In this document: in pieces, positions 10,116-22,377 of the stretch
How positions within the stretch are numbered: position 1 is the stretch's first letter
Layout: each line of letters begins with the position of its first letter
Assembly: GCA_033064195.1 (NCBI GenBank)
Contig: JARBJD010000081.1
Coordinates: forward strand, 124,001-188,000
DNA: 64,000 nucleotides
From: Blattamonas nauphoetae
Lineage: Eukaryota; Preaxostyla; Oxymonadida
Reading direction: 5' to 3'
Notes under the pieces: model-generated
What the model saw: only the letters and a program-made list of their open reading frames with translations
What the model was told of the DNA's origin: nothing
Database searches by the model: none
Translations under genes and position numbers: made by a program

Positions 10116-12562
10116 ATGAAAGAGAATATCCGAGTGTATATTCGAACTCGTCCTACAGCCAACTTCGCTGAAGACACTTATGTTCTCGATGAGAACAAAG
10201 GAGCTATCGAAGTCCATGTTCGTGACGCCGGAAAGGGTCAAGTAGTAAATCATCAACAATCATCTCATTCATTCCGCTTCACCAAAATTCTCCACAATTC
10301 TGCACAAGACGTTGTGTACTCAACCTGTTGTCATGATTTGCTCACTTCAACTCTCAAAGGATACAATGGTGTGACATCCTCAAACTTCAAAACGATTTCT
10401 CTTTCATTTCTCAAAATTCAGGCACTTTAATGGTGTATGGACAGACAGGTGCAGGTAAAGTTTGATCGTTTTCTTTCAAATTTATCTCCTCCTCCCTCTC
10501 TTAGACGTACACCATGGTTTGGTTTCACCACAAATCATTCTCCATCTTTTTTTGTCTCTGAAACTTGTAGTATGGCGGATCCGACTCTTTCCAATATCGA
10601 GGCATCATTCCACGAGTGTTAACGGAATTGTTTAAAGAAATTGACGCAAGAACAGACACACAGTTCGTTGTCAGAGTCTCAAGCATGGAAATCTACAACG
10701 AAGGCCTTTATGACCTTCTCTCGACAGTCCGTCCCTTCCTATCTTCTCTATTTCCCATATTTTAGGCCACAGTCCCAGATGACGGTCTCCCACCAAGTTC
10801 TGAATCAGTCTATGGCGAAGCGCTGAATATCGTGGAGGACACGCAGGGCTCCGTTTTTGTGCGAAATCTGCGCCGTCCACGTGTTAATACTGAAGAGGAC
10901 GCACTTAATCTTCTTTTTGAAAGCCAGTCGAACCGAACCACAGCCATGAAGCAAGCTGGCCATATGTCGTCCCGCTCGCATGTTGTGTTCACTGTGTTCC
11001 TCGAGCAACATTCCCGCATTGATGCGACAGCCGGAGTAATCACATCAAAGCTTCATCTCATCGACCTCGCCGGATCGGAGCGCGATCCTCTCGGAAAGGC
11101 CACGAGCGGCCTCTCCCCACAACAACTTCAGAAAGAGGCCCAATCCATCAACCGCTCCCTCACATTTCTGGAACAGGTGATTGTGGCACTTGGAGACAAG
11201 AAAAGGGATCACATTCCATTCCGCTCGTGCAAGCTGACCAGCCTGCTGAAGGACACGCTCGGAGGGAACTGCCGAACAGCGCTCATCTGCAACATCCATC
11301 CGCTCGCCGAGAACAGAAGCGAGAGCATCTGCACACTCCGTTTTGGGGAGCGAGTGATGCGAGTGGAGAACGAGGCGGGAGTGAGTGTGGTCGAAGAGGC
11401 CGCAGGGAAGGTGAAGCGGCTGGAACGAGAGATCCGTGAGTTGAAGGAAGAGCTGGCCATGCACGACGCACTGACCGGCCGTGGAAGAGTGAAGTATGGC
11501 CAGGAGGAGCAGAAGAGCATGAACGAGAGCGGGAAGGCCGAGCTTGTGTCAGAAGTGACTCGATTCGTGTCGGGCGAGATTGAAGTCGACGAGCTGATCT
11601 TCGGCGCAGAAGGAGGGTCGACCAAGACGCAGAGACAGGCTCCGACACTTGGTTACCTGAAGGAGGTCATGCTTGCACTACGAACAGTTGCGAGACAGGG
11701 CGGAGGGGGACAAGGAGTGACAGACAGCAGGCTGGCAGAGGAGAGAGAGAACCAGATTGTGGAGCGGTCGATGGGGGCAGCAGGGCAGGAGAAGGACGAG
11801 GGCGTGGGGAGCATCGACAGGAACGCTGGGTTCGGGATGGGACTGGCAGGGGAGAGTGCGCCAACCAACGTCCTCCGATCGACACTCCTCTCGTCGAAAG
11901 GGCAGGACGCGGAGAAAGAGACGAAGAGAGAGACGAGTGCCAATCGGGTGGAGGAGACGACAACCGACCTGCCATCCATCCACTCGTCGCGCGGAGACGA
12001 GATCGAGCTGTCGAAGATCACCAACCGCGAGGAGGGCTTCGTCGTGTTCAAAGAGACCGACGAGGGAATGGAGCTGAGCCAGCGTGTGTTCGAGCTGAAG
12101 GAGGACGTGCGCGTGCTGAAGGAGAAGGGAAGGGCGACAGCTGAGAAGATGCAGTCACTCCGAGCTGCCATCGACGCTGCCCAGAAACAGAACTCGTCTG
12201 CCCAACCGCGAAAGGAGGACGAGCCATCTGATCAGCCCAGCCTCGCCCAGCTGAAGCAGACGTACAGGGAGGAGTACACGCAGATGGAGAGCGTTCGGAG
12301 CGAGCTGACGTTCAAACAAGGGCTGATCGAGTCGGCTGAGCGGGATCTGATCACCTCTTTCGATGTGTGGTACGAAAACGTCACTGGGGCGAGAATGGGG
12401 GCGACGAAGACACGCAGCATGCAGGCGACGAAGCAGGGGCAGGATATGGACGAGCAGGAGAGATTCGACGCGATGGAGAGGGAGAGGCTGAAGGCGGAGA
12501 ATCCAGAGGCAATTGCGTATTATTCAGCTCTTAAGACACAGAAGATGAGGAAGAGAAGGTAG
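10116..12562 (+). CDS. Kinesin-9 family motor (KIF9-like)
   Basis: A plus-end microtubule motor; kinesin-9 members work in cilia and flagella, near the central pair in green algae. Five exons (10116-10368, 10422-10459, 10505-10516, 10571-10726, 10766-12562) give 751 residues in frame. The motor opens with ENIRVYIRTRPT and VNHQQSSHSF, the kinesin-9 pattern. The P-loop GQTGAGK closes exon 2, and the 12-nt exon 3 supplies just T-Y-T-M. Switch I is MSSRSH (residue ~220), switch II is LIDLAGSE, followed by KKRDHIPFRSCKLTSLLKDTLGGN. The remaining ~300 residues are charged, with coiled-coil stretches and an ENAE-like end. One donor (10727) starts GTCC, which is non-consensus. The promoter and the ATG choice are not otherwise constrained, but frame and length fit the family. 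Confidence 0.93.
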
Positions 12563-12674
12563 AGGGTTTTTGCATTTCATTTGTCCTAATTTGATGTCGG
12601 TTTATTAACTTCTTCGTGGGCTTTCTTCAGAAGTTTTGGAACAATGGGTTGCCCTGAAACAATTCTCTCTCGAC

Positions 12675-14106
12675 ATGTCTCTGGCTGACACACTTACTGC
12701 TCTTGTGGGAAAAGCCTCCTCCGAAAGGATGCTTGATCTCATTGCAAGGAAGGACCAAGCACCAATTCAGTGGGACCGTGTGATTCCTCTCCCAGAAAAC
12801 CAGACCTCTGACTACGCCAAACTGCCAGAAGTCCCGAAAGATAAGCTCAAAGATATTGTCAAGAAAGTTGCACTGGTATACTCCCTCTTTCCAGCCAGTC
12901 ATTCGTTCTTCGACTAGTCAGGTTAAACTCAATGGTGGTCTTGGCACAACCATGGGTCTCTCTGGCCCAAAGTGCATGATCGTTGTGAAGGAAAAGAAGA
13001 GCTTTTTGGAGCTTGTTCTGGAACAAGTCCGAACATTCAACAAAGAATTCGAGTGCTCTCTCCCACTCGTCCTGATGAACAGTTTCAACACAGAAACAGA
13101 GACAAAGCGAGTTACCAGCGCATATACTGACGTGGATGTGATTCACTTCAACCAACATCAGTTCCCTCGTCTCAGACTGGCTGATCTCACACCACTCGCG
13201 AAAGACAAGACAGCCCCTGGCAACTGCTGGTACCCGCCAGGCCATGGTGATATTTACGATTCTTTGAAAGAAAGCGGAACATTAGACATGCTCATCAAGC
13301 GAGGAATCGAGTACATCTTCATCTCCAACATCGACAACCTCGGCGCCACATTCGACGAGCGGATCTTGTATCAATTGATCGAATCCAAGGCCGATGTCCT
13401 CATGGAGCTCACTCCCAAGACACCCATCGACGTGAAGGGAGGCACCGTCATCACCTATCCCCGCGCGGATGGGTCGATCGGTTACCGACTCCTCGAAATC
13501 GCTCAAGTGCCCGGCGAGCATGTTCAGGAGTTCAAATCAATGCGCAAATTCTCGATGTTCAATAGCGGGAACTTGTGGGTGCGCCTGGGCTTCATTGACG
13601 ACAACCTCAAAACCAACACCCTCCAACTCGACACTATCAAGAACACGAAAGTCATCGACGGCGAGAAAGTGCTCCAGCTCGAGACAGCATGTGGAGCCAT
13701 CGTCTCTCTCGCTAAAACAGCGTCCATTGTGTGTGTTCCCCGTTCACGATTCATCCCAACCAAATCATGCGGTGATCTCATTCTGATCATGTCCAACTTT
13801 TACGAATGGCGCAATGGAAGGCTCCTTGTGAGTCCACGCCGAGGAATCTCTTCGATGCCCGTCATATCCCTCGGCCCATGTTACGCAAAGATCCAAGACA
13901 TTGATTCGCGTTGCCCATCTCCCCCAGGCCTCGTTGACCTGGAATCGCTGACCATTGTTGGTGATGTCACGTTCCAGGCTGGGGTTGAGTTGAAAGGGAA
14001 TATTGTGATTGTTCCCACAGAAGGGAAGAAGTTGGTGATTCCAGCTGGATCTGTGCTGGACAACTGCACTGTGACTGGCTGCCTCTCGGTCATTCCCCGC
14101 GTATGA
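12675..14106 (+). CDS. UTP-glucose-1-phosphate uridylyltransferase (UDP-glucose pyrophosphorylase)
   Basis: Makes UDP-glucose from UTP and glucose-1-phosphate in the cytosol, feeding glycogen and glycan synthesis. Two exons (12675-12875 and 12922-14106) around a 46-nt intron give 461 residues, slightly shorter than human or yeast enzymes (about 500). The nucleotide-binding loop KLNGGLGTTMGLSGPK begins right at the exon 2 junction. LVLMNSFNTETET, WYPPGHGD and YIFISNIDNLGA follow in the family order. The C-terminal end reads as a left-handed beta helix (ELKGNIVIVPTEGKKLVIP). The chosen start is the first in-frame ATG; the frame is open further upstream to a possible acceptor at 12630, so a small 5' exon cannot be excluded. 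Only 113 bases separate it from the kinesin stop. Confidence 0.93.
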
Positions 14107-14379
14107 TTCGTATACTCGACAATCTATTGATTATTGTTCTCTGACGATGATATCTCCAACACACTCTTATTCACCTGTTTCTTTTCATCCGAACCTTCCT
14201 TTCTCTCATTCCACCTGTACCCTCAATCTAATCGGTTTCTAATTGTTGTTGGTGTTCCCATCGACAAAGCTGTTCCTCCTGTAGTCCGAGGATTGTGTTT
14301 CTGTTGTTTTGGGTCAAAGATCAGCGAATCTTCAATCGAATGAGGTGAAATGATGCTTCCATAGAAAGTACGAAATAAA

Positions 14380-15804
14380 CTACTGAGCGCCACACTGAAC
14401 GGTCTGAGCACCGCCCGGGAACCCGCCTCTCTCGTCGTCGTCGTCTCCCTGCTGACGTGCTCTCTGCTGCTGAGCTCTGGCGCGAGACCTGGACTGGCTG
14501 TCCTGTGTGATCTCCGTGAGCTCGAACTCATCGTCATATCCTCCTTCCGGTGGCTGGACGGGGGCGGGCTTGGGGAAGATGACGAGAAGGTGCTTCTTCA
14601 TGGTCTGGTTAATACTTCCCTTTTCGGGGAAGAGGACATCGAACGTGACAATAAGGTTGCCCTTGTCGAGGGGACGGCGATAGACAGTCATTCCCTCGCC
14701 TTCCACCATCCTTTCCTGGCCTGGTTTGATTACCTCGTTCTCGTCGCTCTTGATGAGCAGCCTCTTCCCTGACACGTGTGTGATCTCCATCTGGAACCCA
14801 CACAGTGCCTCGGCGAGGGTAAGCGTCTTCTTCAGCAGAAGATCAGCTCCTTTTCGTTGGAACGTTGGATGTTGTTTCTCCTCCAGCACAACTATCAAAT
14901 CACCTGGAATCGTGTCTGGCTCCTGGTCACCATCTCCATCAAACTTGTACCGCTGTCCAGCTGAACTTCCTGCTTCAATGTGGACTTCCACAATTTTCCG
15001 GTCTTGAACAACACATTCCCCGTTGCAGCGTTTGCAGAGGTCCTTGCTGTCAATAATCACACCCTTCTGCTTGCAGTCGCGGCAGGGTGCGCGGGACTGA
15101 GTGACGAAGCCTGGTCCAAGCTGTTGGAGGTACACACGAACACCAGCGCCGTTGCAGGATTGGCAGGTCTTCACCGCGGATGGTTTGGATGCTCCCTTGC
15201 CTGAACAGTCCGGGCACACGATTTGACGAGAGAGGGCGAGTTTCTTGGTCTTTCCTGTGTACAGATCTTCGAGGGACATTTGGAGGTGATGGACGACATC
15301 GTCTGCCTTGCGAGGGCCGCGTCTGCCTCCACCGCCAAAGAATCCGCCTCCAAACAACTCTTCGAACAGTCCTCCTGCATCGTGGAACTCCATTCCGCCG
15401 CCTTCTTTCAGTCCTTCTTCGCCGTGTCTGGGAGGGTGATTGTGAGAGAGAGGAGAGAGCATACTTGTCGTAAATACTTCTTTTCTTTTCGTCGTTCAGG
15501 ATCTCATAGGCCATTCCAACTTCTTTGAACTTTTCGGAGGCATCAGGGTTATCTGGCTGTGATTTGTTGATGAGATGGTGATAGGAAAAGCACGGAAGAG
15601 ATGAATAAGTATAAAATGAGAAGAACATGAACGAAGGACACAAGCGTAATGAGGGGAAAATAGAACTCTGAATGGACAACAGCGGCAAACGTTCTTGTCA
15701 GGATGCCATTTCAGTGCGGCCTTTTTGTAGCCTCGCTTAATTTCTTCAGGGGTTGCGTTTGGTGAAACATTTAGGATGTCATAGAGTTTGGTTTCTTTCA
15801 CCAT
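14380..15804 (-). CDS. Type I DnaJ/Hsp40 co-chaperone (DNAJA/Ydj1-like) with CaaX end
   Basis: Partner of cytosolic Hsp70; stimulates its ATPase and delivers clients. Three exons (15691-15804, 15465-15556, 14380-15427; introns of 134 and 37 nt) give 417 residues. The J domain occupies residues 1-70 with the HPD motif in KWHPDKN. A Gly-rich segment follows ([12 protein letters not shown]). A zinc-finger region of four CxxC pairs starts CPDCSGKG, although two repeats are divergent ([16 protein letters not shown]). The C-terminal client-binding domains precede an acidic/Gln-Arg-rich tail. The last four residues are CGAQ, a CaaX-type box like Ydj1 (CASQ), so farnesylation and membrane association are likely by family analogy. 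It is convergent with the UDP-glucose pyrophosphorylase gene, 273 bases apart. Confidence 0.95.
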
Positions 15805-16554
15805 CTCGAATCAAAACGGTGGAAAATGAGTGTTCGATCAAAGATCCAGCCTATAGTAAATTTATATTGGCTAGTTCTTTTGAGGACGGAACGACAACTA
15901 GCAAAAGCGTAAAGATCCCATGAATAAATTAGATGAAGACGAGAATTTTTGAATCATGTATCAGACATTCTCTTGCATTTGTACCTTGACGGTCCTTTTC
16001 GCCAATGAATTGGTTGAGGATAGTGAAACGGATTGGTCAGCAACTTTCGACGTTAATCGAAGGTCTACATATTCGAATGTTTACAAAGGCGACATTTCTG
16101 TGAAGATTGGCGAGAGAGTGATTGTGACACTGGGGATTCGGAATATAAGCAACAAGGAGCAATATCATCAGCTCAAAGATGAAAGGGTAGCCAAGTGTAG
16201 GTGAGTATGATTGTTGAACGCGATAATGGAGTGAATAAAGAGAGATATGATCCATTCAAGTGTTGATGATGTGTCCGCTGATTGTGAGAATGAAATGGAG
16301 AGAGATGAATGCAAAACGTTTCAGTTGTCCAATTTTTGAGAGATTTTTGAGATAACTTCTTGATTGATCGAGTAAGTAACGATTATAGTCGCCGAATGCC
16401 GATGATGAGAAATGTCGTTCAATGAAAGTTTAAGGAGAAGATAAATGGTACGGTGTGTGAGGAAATGTGCTGTTGGAGAAAAATAATTGCTTGAGATTGA
16501 GATATTCTGTCGAGAAGAGAGATTCGGTGGCTCCGATTTTGTGATGACTCATTC
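15805..16554. other. Intergenic, no firm gene
   Basis: 750 bases between the DnaJ start and the cyclin-like frame, presumably a divergent promoter region. A plus-strand frame at 15956-16204 is open for 82 codons with a hydrophobic start but has no recognisable motif, and I leave it uncalled. Confidence 0.5.
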
Positions 16555-17336
16555 ATGAACGAAGCGGAGATGTTCGTAGAGAATAGAGAAGATGGTGTGC
16601 CTTTTGTTCATTGTATGGACATAATGAAAGAACTTTTTGAGTTTAATAGGGCTTCCGACAAGACTTCGTCAAATCCCGAATCAATGGGTCAGACCTCTCT
16701 TACTCGTTGTATATGTCATATACAGTCCTTCGAGAACATACCTTCAGTAATTTGACACTTCTTTCTACGGAATCTATTGTCTTTTTTCGACTTCAACAAG
16801 ATCTACACTCTCAAAGACGCCAGACTTTTATCAGGCTCATCTCTTCATTAACGGATGCATTGTTTACGCTTCTTTATGCAACGAGAGAGTATTCGCGAAT
16901 TGTTCATCCTTCGCACAAACAGAAGGATCCACACTCGTTCGAGCTTGACTGGAAACGATCCGTCCGAAACCAAATCGGAGCCATTCTTGACCGGATTGCC
17001 TCTACTGGATTTATGTCCGATGAATGCCTCATTTATGGTTTTGCCCTTCTGCTCAAATCTATCCACCAGTCTATGTCTCGAACAGGCTCGGCGCGGATCC
17101 TCGCCGTGCACGAGTCCAACGTCGGCTCACTCATCCTTTGCTCAATGATCCTGGCCAGAAAAATGCTAGAGGACAGGTCCATCGCCAATTCCACGTGGGC
17201 ATCACTCTTCGACGTTCCCTTAGACGTCTTACTCACATCGGAGCTGCTCCTCCTCAACCATCTTGATTTTGACCTGTTTATCAAGCCCAATGCATTTGAC
17301 CGTTTTGTCGCTGTGTTTGAACGGGAATATGAGTGA
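16555..17336 (+). CDS. Cyclin-like protein, 5' structure uncertain
   Basis: The frame ending at 17336 encodes a helical domain resembling the cyclin box of PHO80/cyclin-P type proteins: SDECLIYGFALLLKSIHQS, then LILCSMILARKMLEDRSIANSTW, then LTSELLLLNHLDFDLFI. Such proteins bind a cyclin-dependent kinase; the partner here is unknown. The start is unclear. The 3' frame could begin at ATG 16707. A better fit joins an upstream open frame (ATG 16555) through a 38-nt intron starting GTCAGACC after 16688 and ending TACAG, which keeps frame and gives about 247 residues. The GTCAG donor is weak, so this model is tentative. Identification rests on pattern rather than one diagnostic motif. Confidence 0.5.
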
Positions 17337-17646
17337 CATTTTCTTCCTTCTGGCTGTATATCGACTACCTTTCATTTTCATTTTGAACTCAAAACTTTCG
17401 TTCCTTTGTTTCATACATTAGTAGTCTGTGTATTTCTTTGTCTGCCTGTGCTGTTTATCTAGCCAGAGCACCAAGATACCTTCATTTCTTGTTATTATCA
17501 GCTATTTTTTTGGTGCCATGAATCATGCGGAAATTCTCGGAAGCCACCAGTTTCGTGAGGTTTACACATTTGAAGAGGTTGAATATCGATTGAAACTTCA
17601 ATTGACATCTCGAGATCATCTAACCCATATTTCTAGTATTTTTGTC

Positions 17647-20434
17647 ATGAAAAATCAAAAGAAAGATGATGCGATTCATATGCTTCGTCCAGAACCAATG
17701 GACTATGTGCAGTTTGTCTTTCCTGAAGAAACAGGTCTGAACTCATTTTGTATAACCACCTGTCCATCCTTCTCAACTTTAGCGTACACTGCCATCAAAC
17801 AGCTTGGCAACATTGGAATGACACATTTTCTTGATTTAAACCCTCGAGTGAAGGTTAACAAGCGTGAATTCTCTCAGGATATCATCCGCTGCTCCGAGCT
17901 TCGTCGGATACTTCGCTTCTTCAAAGCTCAACTGGATGCACGCGACCTCGTTCCCAACCCAGCCGAGACTGAGGAGAACTATCGTTTCACTGATCTTGAG
18001 GACAAGTTCCACACTATCGAAAGGACCCTTAAAGATCTCATACAGACCCAAACACAGATGGATCAACACAAGTGCGAACTGATTGAAATGCGGCATGTGC
18101 TAACACTTGGCGAGTCATTTCTATTGTCTGCCATGAATGACGCGAAACAGGGAATGGAAATGATTGAGAAGAATCCAGCTGCAGCAAGGGCGATGGGAAT
18201 GGAAGCCTCGCAGATCCACGGTCTCTCGTATGCTCACATCTTTCCCGTTCCTGACTCCATTATTCTTCCCACCCTTAGTTTTCTGGCTGGGATCATCGCT
18301 CAGTCCAAAATTGAAGTCTTCCATCGAATGCTCTTTGTCGCTCTCAGAGGCAACTTCGTCTTTGAATATCGACCTGTTTCTGAGCCCGTGATCGATCCCG
18401 TTACAGTTTGAGTCACTCGTTCTGTGCATTGCTTTCTCTGTCTTCTTCTCGTCCAGAATCTTCGCGAAGAAAAGCTGGTGTTCTTCGTGTTCTTCACAGG
18501 CGACCATGCCCGCAACCGCATCATGCGCATTTGCACGTCGTATGGGGCCAGCTTGTACCCGTACCCAACAACCCACGAGGAGCACACCCAAACACTCGCC
18601 GACATCGACAACAGGTTGGACACACTCGTGACTGTGCAGGCGAGAAGTGACGAGCAAATGGAGAAGGAGCTGGATATCATCCAAAGGAACATTGTGCAGT
18701 GGAATGTGTTTGTCTCCCGCGAGACTGGCATCTATCACAGTCTGAACATGTTCGTCGTCGATTCGCACGCCCATTGTCTGGTTGGCGAGGGATGGGTCCC
18801 CACACGCAGGCTGGGCATTGTCAACGAAGCCCTTGAAAACGCCACGCGCGTCACACGATCAGCAGTGCCAGCCATCTCGCACGTCCTCCCGACCTCCCGC
18901 ACCCCTCCCTCGCTCGTCGAAACCAACAAGTTCACTCTCGCCCAGCAGAAGATCGTCTCATCGTACGGTGTCCCCTCGTACGGCGAGGTCAATCCCGGTC
19001 TCGCCACCCTCTTCACCTTTCCGTTCCTCTTTGCGCTGATGTTTGGAGACTTCGGCCACGGCATCATCTTCACCATTATTTCTGTCTTTATGTGCATATT
19101 TCACAAACCCCTCGAGAATATGGCCCGAACATCCGATGTCTGCCCTTTTTTTGTTCATCTTGTCAGATTGGGCGTTATTTCCACCTCGGCCGGTTCTTTC
19201 TCGTCAACATGGGAGTCATGGCCACATATGTCGGTCTTCTTTACAACGAGGTCTTCTCTCTCTCCGTCAACTTCTTCAAATCGGGATACACAGTCGATTC
19301 TGTCACTGGAAGTGTCACACGCACACATACCTATGTTTTTGGTGTTGACCCTGTCTGTGCTTCTCTCTTCTTCTATTTTCTTGTTTCTGTGCTCTGTAGA
19401 TCTGGCGACAATGCGACAATTATCTCATCTTCACAAACTCGATGAAAATGAAGATGAGTGTGATAGTGGGAGTCTTGCATATGATCCTCGGCATTATTTT
19501 CTCTCTCTTCAACTTCATCCACAAGCGACAATGGCTGGACGTGTGGTGCACCTTCCTCCCAAAGCTTCTGCTCCTCCTCTCCCTCTTCGGCTACATGGAC
19601 TTCATGATCATCTACAAATGGATGGACCCGACCGGAAACAAGCCCATGCTCATCTCAACCATGATCAACATGTTCCTTGGCGCCTTCCAACCAATCGCAG
19701 ATGACACGAGGCTGTATATAGGGCAGGAGGCCGTGCAGGGCGTCCTCTTCATCGTCACCATCGTCTGCGTTGTGTGGATGATGATTCCCAAGGCTGCGAT
19801 TGAGATTGCTCAGATCCAGAAGAAGAAGAAGGCCACGAAAGGATTCAAAAAGTCGCTCATCCGCAGCGACTCCCTCCACCCCTCGACCAGCGAGCTCCTC
19901 GAGATCAATCCAGATGACCTGCATATGAGCAACGTGGAAAGGAGCGATTCTGATCCATCGTCGTACACGCCCACACAGCGTCTGCAGAAAACCGTCGTTG
20001 AGATGCAGCCGGTGTCTCTAAACGAGGAAGAAGAGGAGGAAGAAGAGATGGGTGCCGGCGAAGTGATCGTCCACGCCCTCATTGAGACGATCGAGTTCGT
20101 CCTTGGTGCCATTTCCAACACTGCGTCCTATCTTCGTCTGTGGGCACTCTCTCTCGCCCACGGGGAGCTGGGGGAGGTGTTTTATCAGTATCTCATGATC
20201 TTAATTCCCAAACTTATCCCTGTCTTCGGTTCGATTATCGGAATTGCTGCGTGGATCGGCGTCACTCTCGCTCTGATTGTGATGATGGAAGGCTTGAGTG
20301 CGTTCCTGCATTGCCTCCGTCTGCACTGGGTGGAGTTCCAGAACAAGTTCTATCAAGCGGAAGGGTACGTGTTCAGTCCGCTCTCGTTCAAAATCATCGA
20401 TGAATCTGCACGCCTCTTCATTCAACCAGAATAA
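17647..20434 (+). CDS. V-type proton ATPase subunit a (V0 sector)
   Basis: The membrane subunit that forms the proton half-channels of the vacuolar ATPase. Five exons (17647-17734, 17783-18405, 18457-19137, 19167-19352, 19400-20434) give 870 residues, as expected for the family. The introns are 48, 51, 29 and 47 nt; the 29-nt one is among the shortest here. The cytosolic half begins with LRPEPMDYVQFVFPEE and contains FLDLNPRVKVNKREF. The membrane half holds TFPFLFALMFGDFGHGI, SMKMKMSVIVGVLHM and ISNTASYLRLWALSLAHGEL with the essential channel Arg (~770). It ends near AFLHCLRLHWVEFQNKFY. An acidic run of eight Glu sits in the loop before the channel helices. An upstream in-frame ATG at 17518 would add 43 residues; the later ATG fits the family start better. 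Confidence 0.95.
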
Positions 20435-20546
20435 ACACTAGCAGCTCATCCTTCTGTACATATATACACTCTCCATTTTTTGCGATTATTTAGTAGTATT
20501 GTCGTTCATTTCGGATGATTTCGCACATCCCACACCATTTTTCTCA

Positions 20547-22094
20547 ATGAGCGTGTCTGCAGCGGACAGTTTTGCACTCAATACCCCCTATCAGTTTCCG
20601 ACCTCAAAATCACACTATCAACAGGATCGTCAGAAATTAGTGACGGGACAGAACAGAATGACAGAAATTGTCAGTCGCGATCCAAACCAGCACTTTTCAC
20701 AGCAACAACAAGTGGACCAGCGGTTATTGTCAATGGAAACTCGTGAAAATTTGAATGGTATATCCAATACAGAACAGATGTCGTGGGACAAATCCTCGTT
20801 CTCACGACCCAGGGATCAGAATGACGACAATCATATTCTCCATCAGGAAGCAAAATCGCGACAAATATCGCGTGTGGAATCGACAAATGTATCGATTTAT
20901 CCGGATAACTTGCATCGCGAAGGAGATTTCGTTGAGAATCAACCAACAAGAAGAAAACAGGTGAGATTTGAATCATTGCAACATCCACAGCCATCCGAAC
21001 ACCAGAACCCCTCAATTCTGTCGCATCCATTTCCAGTCTCACCTGGTGTCACCCATCTTCCATTGTTCCAATCTCCATCGAAACCCCATCTCACTCCTCC
21101 GCCTCGCCATCCAATCTCTTCGCCTCATCCGCCATTTGAGACTCCCACACACTTTGACGATCCTTCTTTCCCAGCCCCTCCTCAAGAATTCCTCGAGCCA
21201 ACCCCTCTCCATCCTCTTCTTGACGATGTTTTGACGCTCTGCTCGGAAATCCTTCGTTTCTCCGAATGGTTCTTCTCATCAACACATCCTGGCAATGTCC
21301 TTTCATCCTATATGCCAAGACTTTCGCAGTCTGATCCCACAGACACCAATCTTCTCCCTCACGTGATTCCTTACTACGAACCGTCGCATCCATTCTCACT
21401 CCTCAAAAGAACTCTGGCGCAATGGGATGCACGCAATGTGATGACACATGCACAGACCATTGCGCTAGAACAACATCCAGGGACGATACCACAGAATGGT
21501 GAACAAGACACCGTGCGATTGGTCGAGACCAAGGATGATTCAGAAAACAAGGAACTTTTTGAATATACAGTCAAGATTACAAGCACTCTGCTGAATCTCC
21601 TGACGGATGACGTCCAACGAACACATGACGATGGTGATCGAAGATTCACGGAGCTCTCACGTGTATTGGCAAAAGAACAAGAACTAAGAATCAAACAGCA
21701 CGAATTGTATGAATGGAAACTTGATCAGGCACGCCAAAAGTCTCTTCGCGCGCCAATGGAGTCGGAACAACTTGAGAATGAAGAATCGGAGCGAAGAAGT
21801 CAGGAACTGGAATGTGCCCTGCATGCGTCTATCAGGGAGAATGAACGATTGAGAAATGAGATTACGATGCTCAAACAGCGGGATTCAGCGCACAGAGACC
21901 AGATGGAGTCGATCTGTTCAGATGTCACTCAGTTTGGGACTTTTATGTCGAATCTGCAAAGAAAAATGGATCAGACAGTCCAACTGGTCGAAAAACAAAA
22001 TCGCGTTATTGAATCTCTCCTCAAGCAAACAGGAAATCTGATCCATCATCAGGGGAGCAAAATCCACGCACGGATGAACATACCTGATTCCTGA
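20547..22094 (+). CDS. Hypothetical protein with C-terminal coiled coil
   Basis: A single open frame of 515 residues from the first reasonable ATG. The first ~180 residues are polar and low in predicted structure, rich in Ser, Gln and Pro, with a proline-rich patch (PPPRHPISSPHPPFETP). A short helical, hydrophobic block follows (DDVLTLCSEILRFSEWFFSS). From about residue 380 to 505 the sequence is a clear coiled coil with repeated Glu/Gln/Arg heptads (QELECALHASIRENERLRNE, then QRKMDQTVQLVEKQNRVIES). No catalytic motif or known family is evident. The shape fits a cytoskeletal or scaffold protein, but that is only a guess. It starts about 110 bases after the V-ATPase gene. Confidence 0.75.
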   Translation: MSVSAADSFALNTPYQFPTSKSHYQQDRQKLVTGQNRMTEIVSRDPNQHFSQQQQVDQRLLSMETRENLNGISNTEQMSWDKSSFSRPRDQNDDNHILHQEAKSRQISRVESTNVSIYPDNLHREGDFVENQPTRRKQVRFESLQHPQPSEHQNPSILSHPFPVSPGVTHLPLFQSPSKPHLTPPPRHPISSPHPPFETPTHFDDPSFPAPPQEFLEPTPLHPLLDDVLTLCSEILRFSEWFFSSTHPGNVLSSYMPRLSQSDPTDTNLLPHVIPYYEPSHPFSLLKRTLAQWDARNVMTHAQTIALEQHPGTIPQNGEQDTVRLVETKDDSENKELFEYTVKITSTLLNLLTDDVQRTHDDGDRRFTELSRVLAKEQELRIKQHELYEWKLDQARQKSLRAPMESEQLENEESERRSQELECALHASIRENERLRNEITMLKQRDSAHRDQMESICSDVTQFGTFMSNLQRKMDQTVQLVEKQNRVIESLLKQTGNLIHHQGSKIHARMNIPDS

Positions 22095-22377
22095 AATCAC
22101 TATACTCTGAAACGAGAACTTTTATTTGTAAATCCATTCGACTTTTGAACTGATAAAAACTGGATCAGAATAGGCCCAAGATAAGTCCTACCAACCGATT
22201 TCTAGAACGTCTTGTCTCCTATCTGTTCAGTCACAGAAGGCAATTGAAGAGTGGACACTGAGAATGAAACTTAAAGAGAGAATACGATCCATTTTGAAAA
22301 AACTACTGTGAAAATTCTATTATGGGAACGATCTGTTTTATCCTTTTTTGATCACAAACCACTGCCAGCATAGCATT

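Noticed and set aside
11045-12171. Long antisense frames opposite the kinesin tail
   Set aside because: They are shadows produced by GC-rich codon use on the plus strand and carry no motif.
15956-16204. 82-codon plus-strand frame upstream of the cyclin-like gene
   Set aside because: No family resemblance, no splice link and no neighbour support.
20400-20434. Reassigned stop codons (TAA/TAG as Gln, as reported for Streblomastix)
   Set aside because: Several conserved proteins end at the expected length on TAA or TAG (V-ATPase a, DnaJ, kinesin), so the standard code fits.
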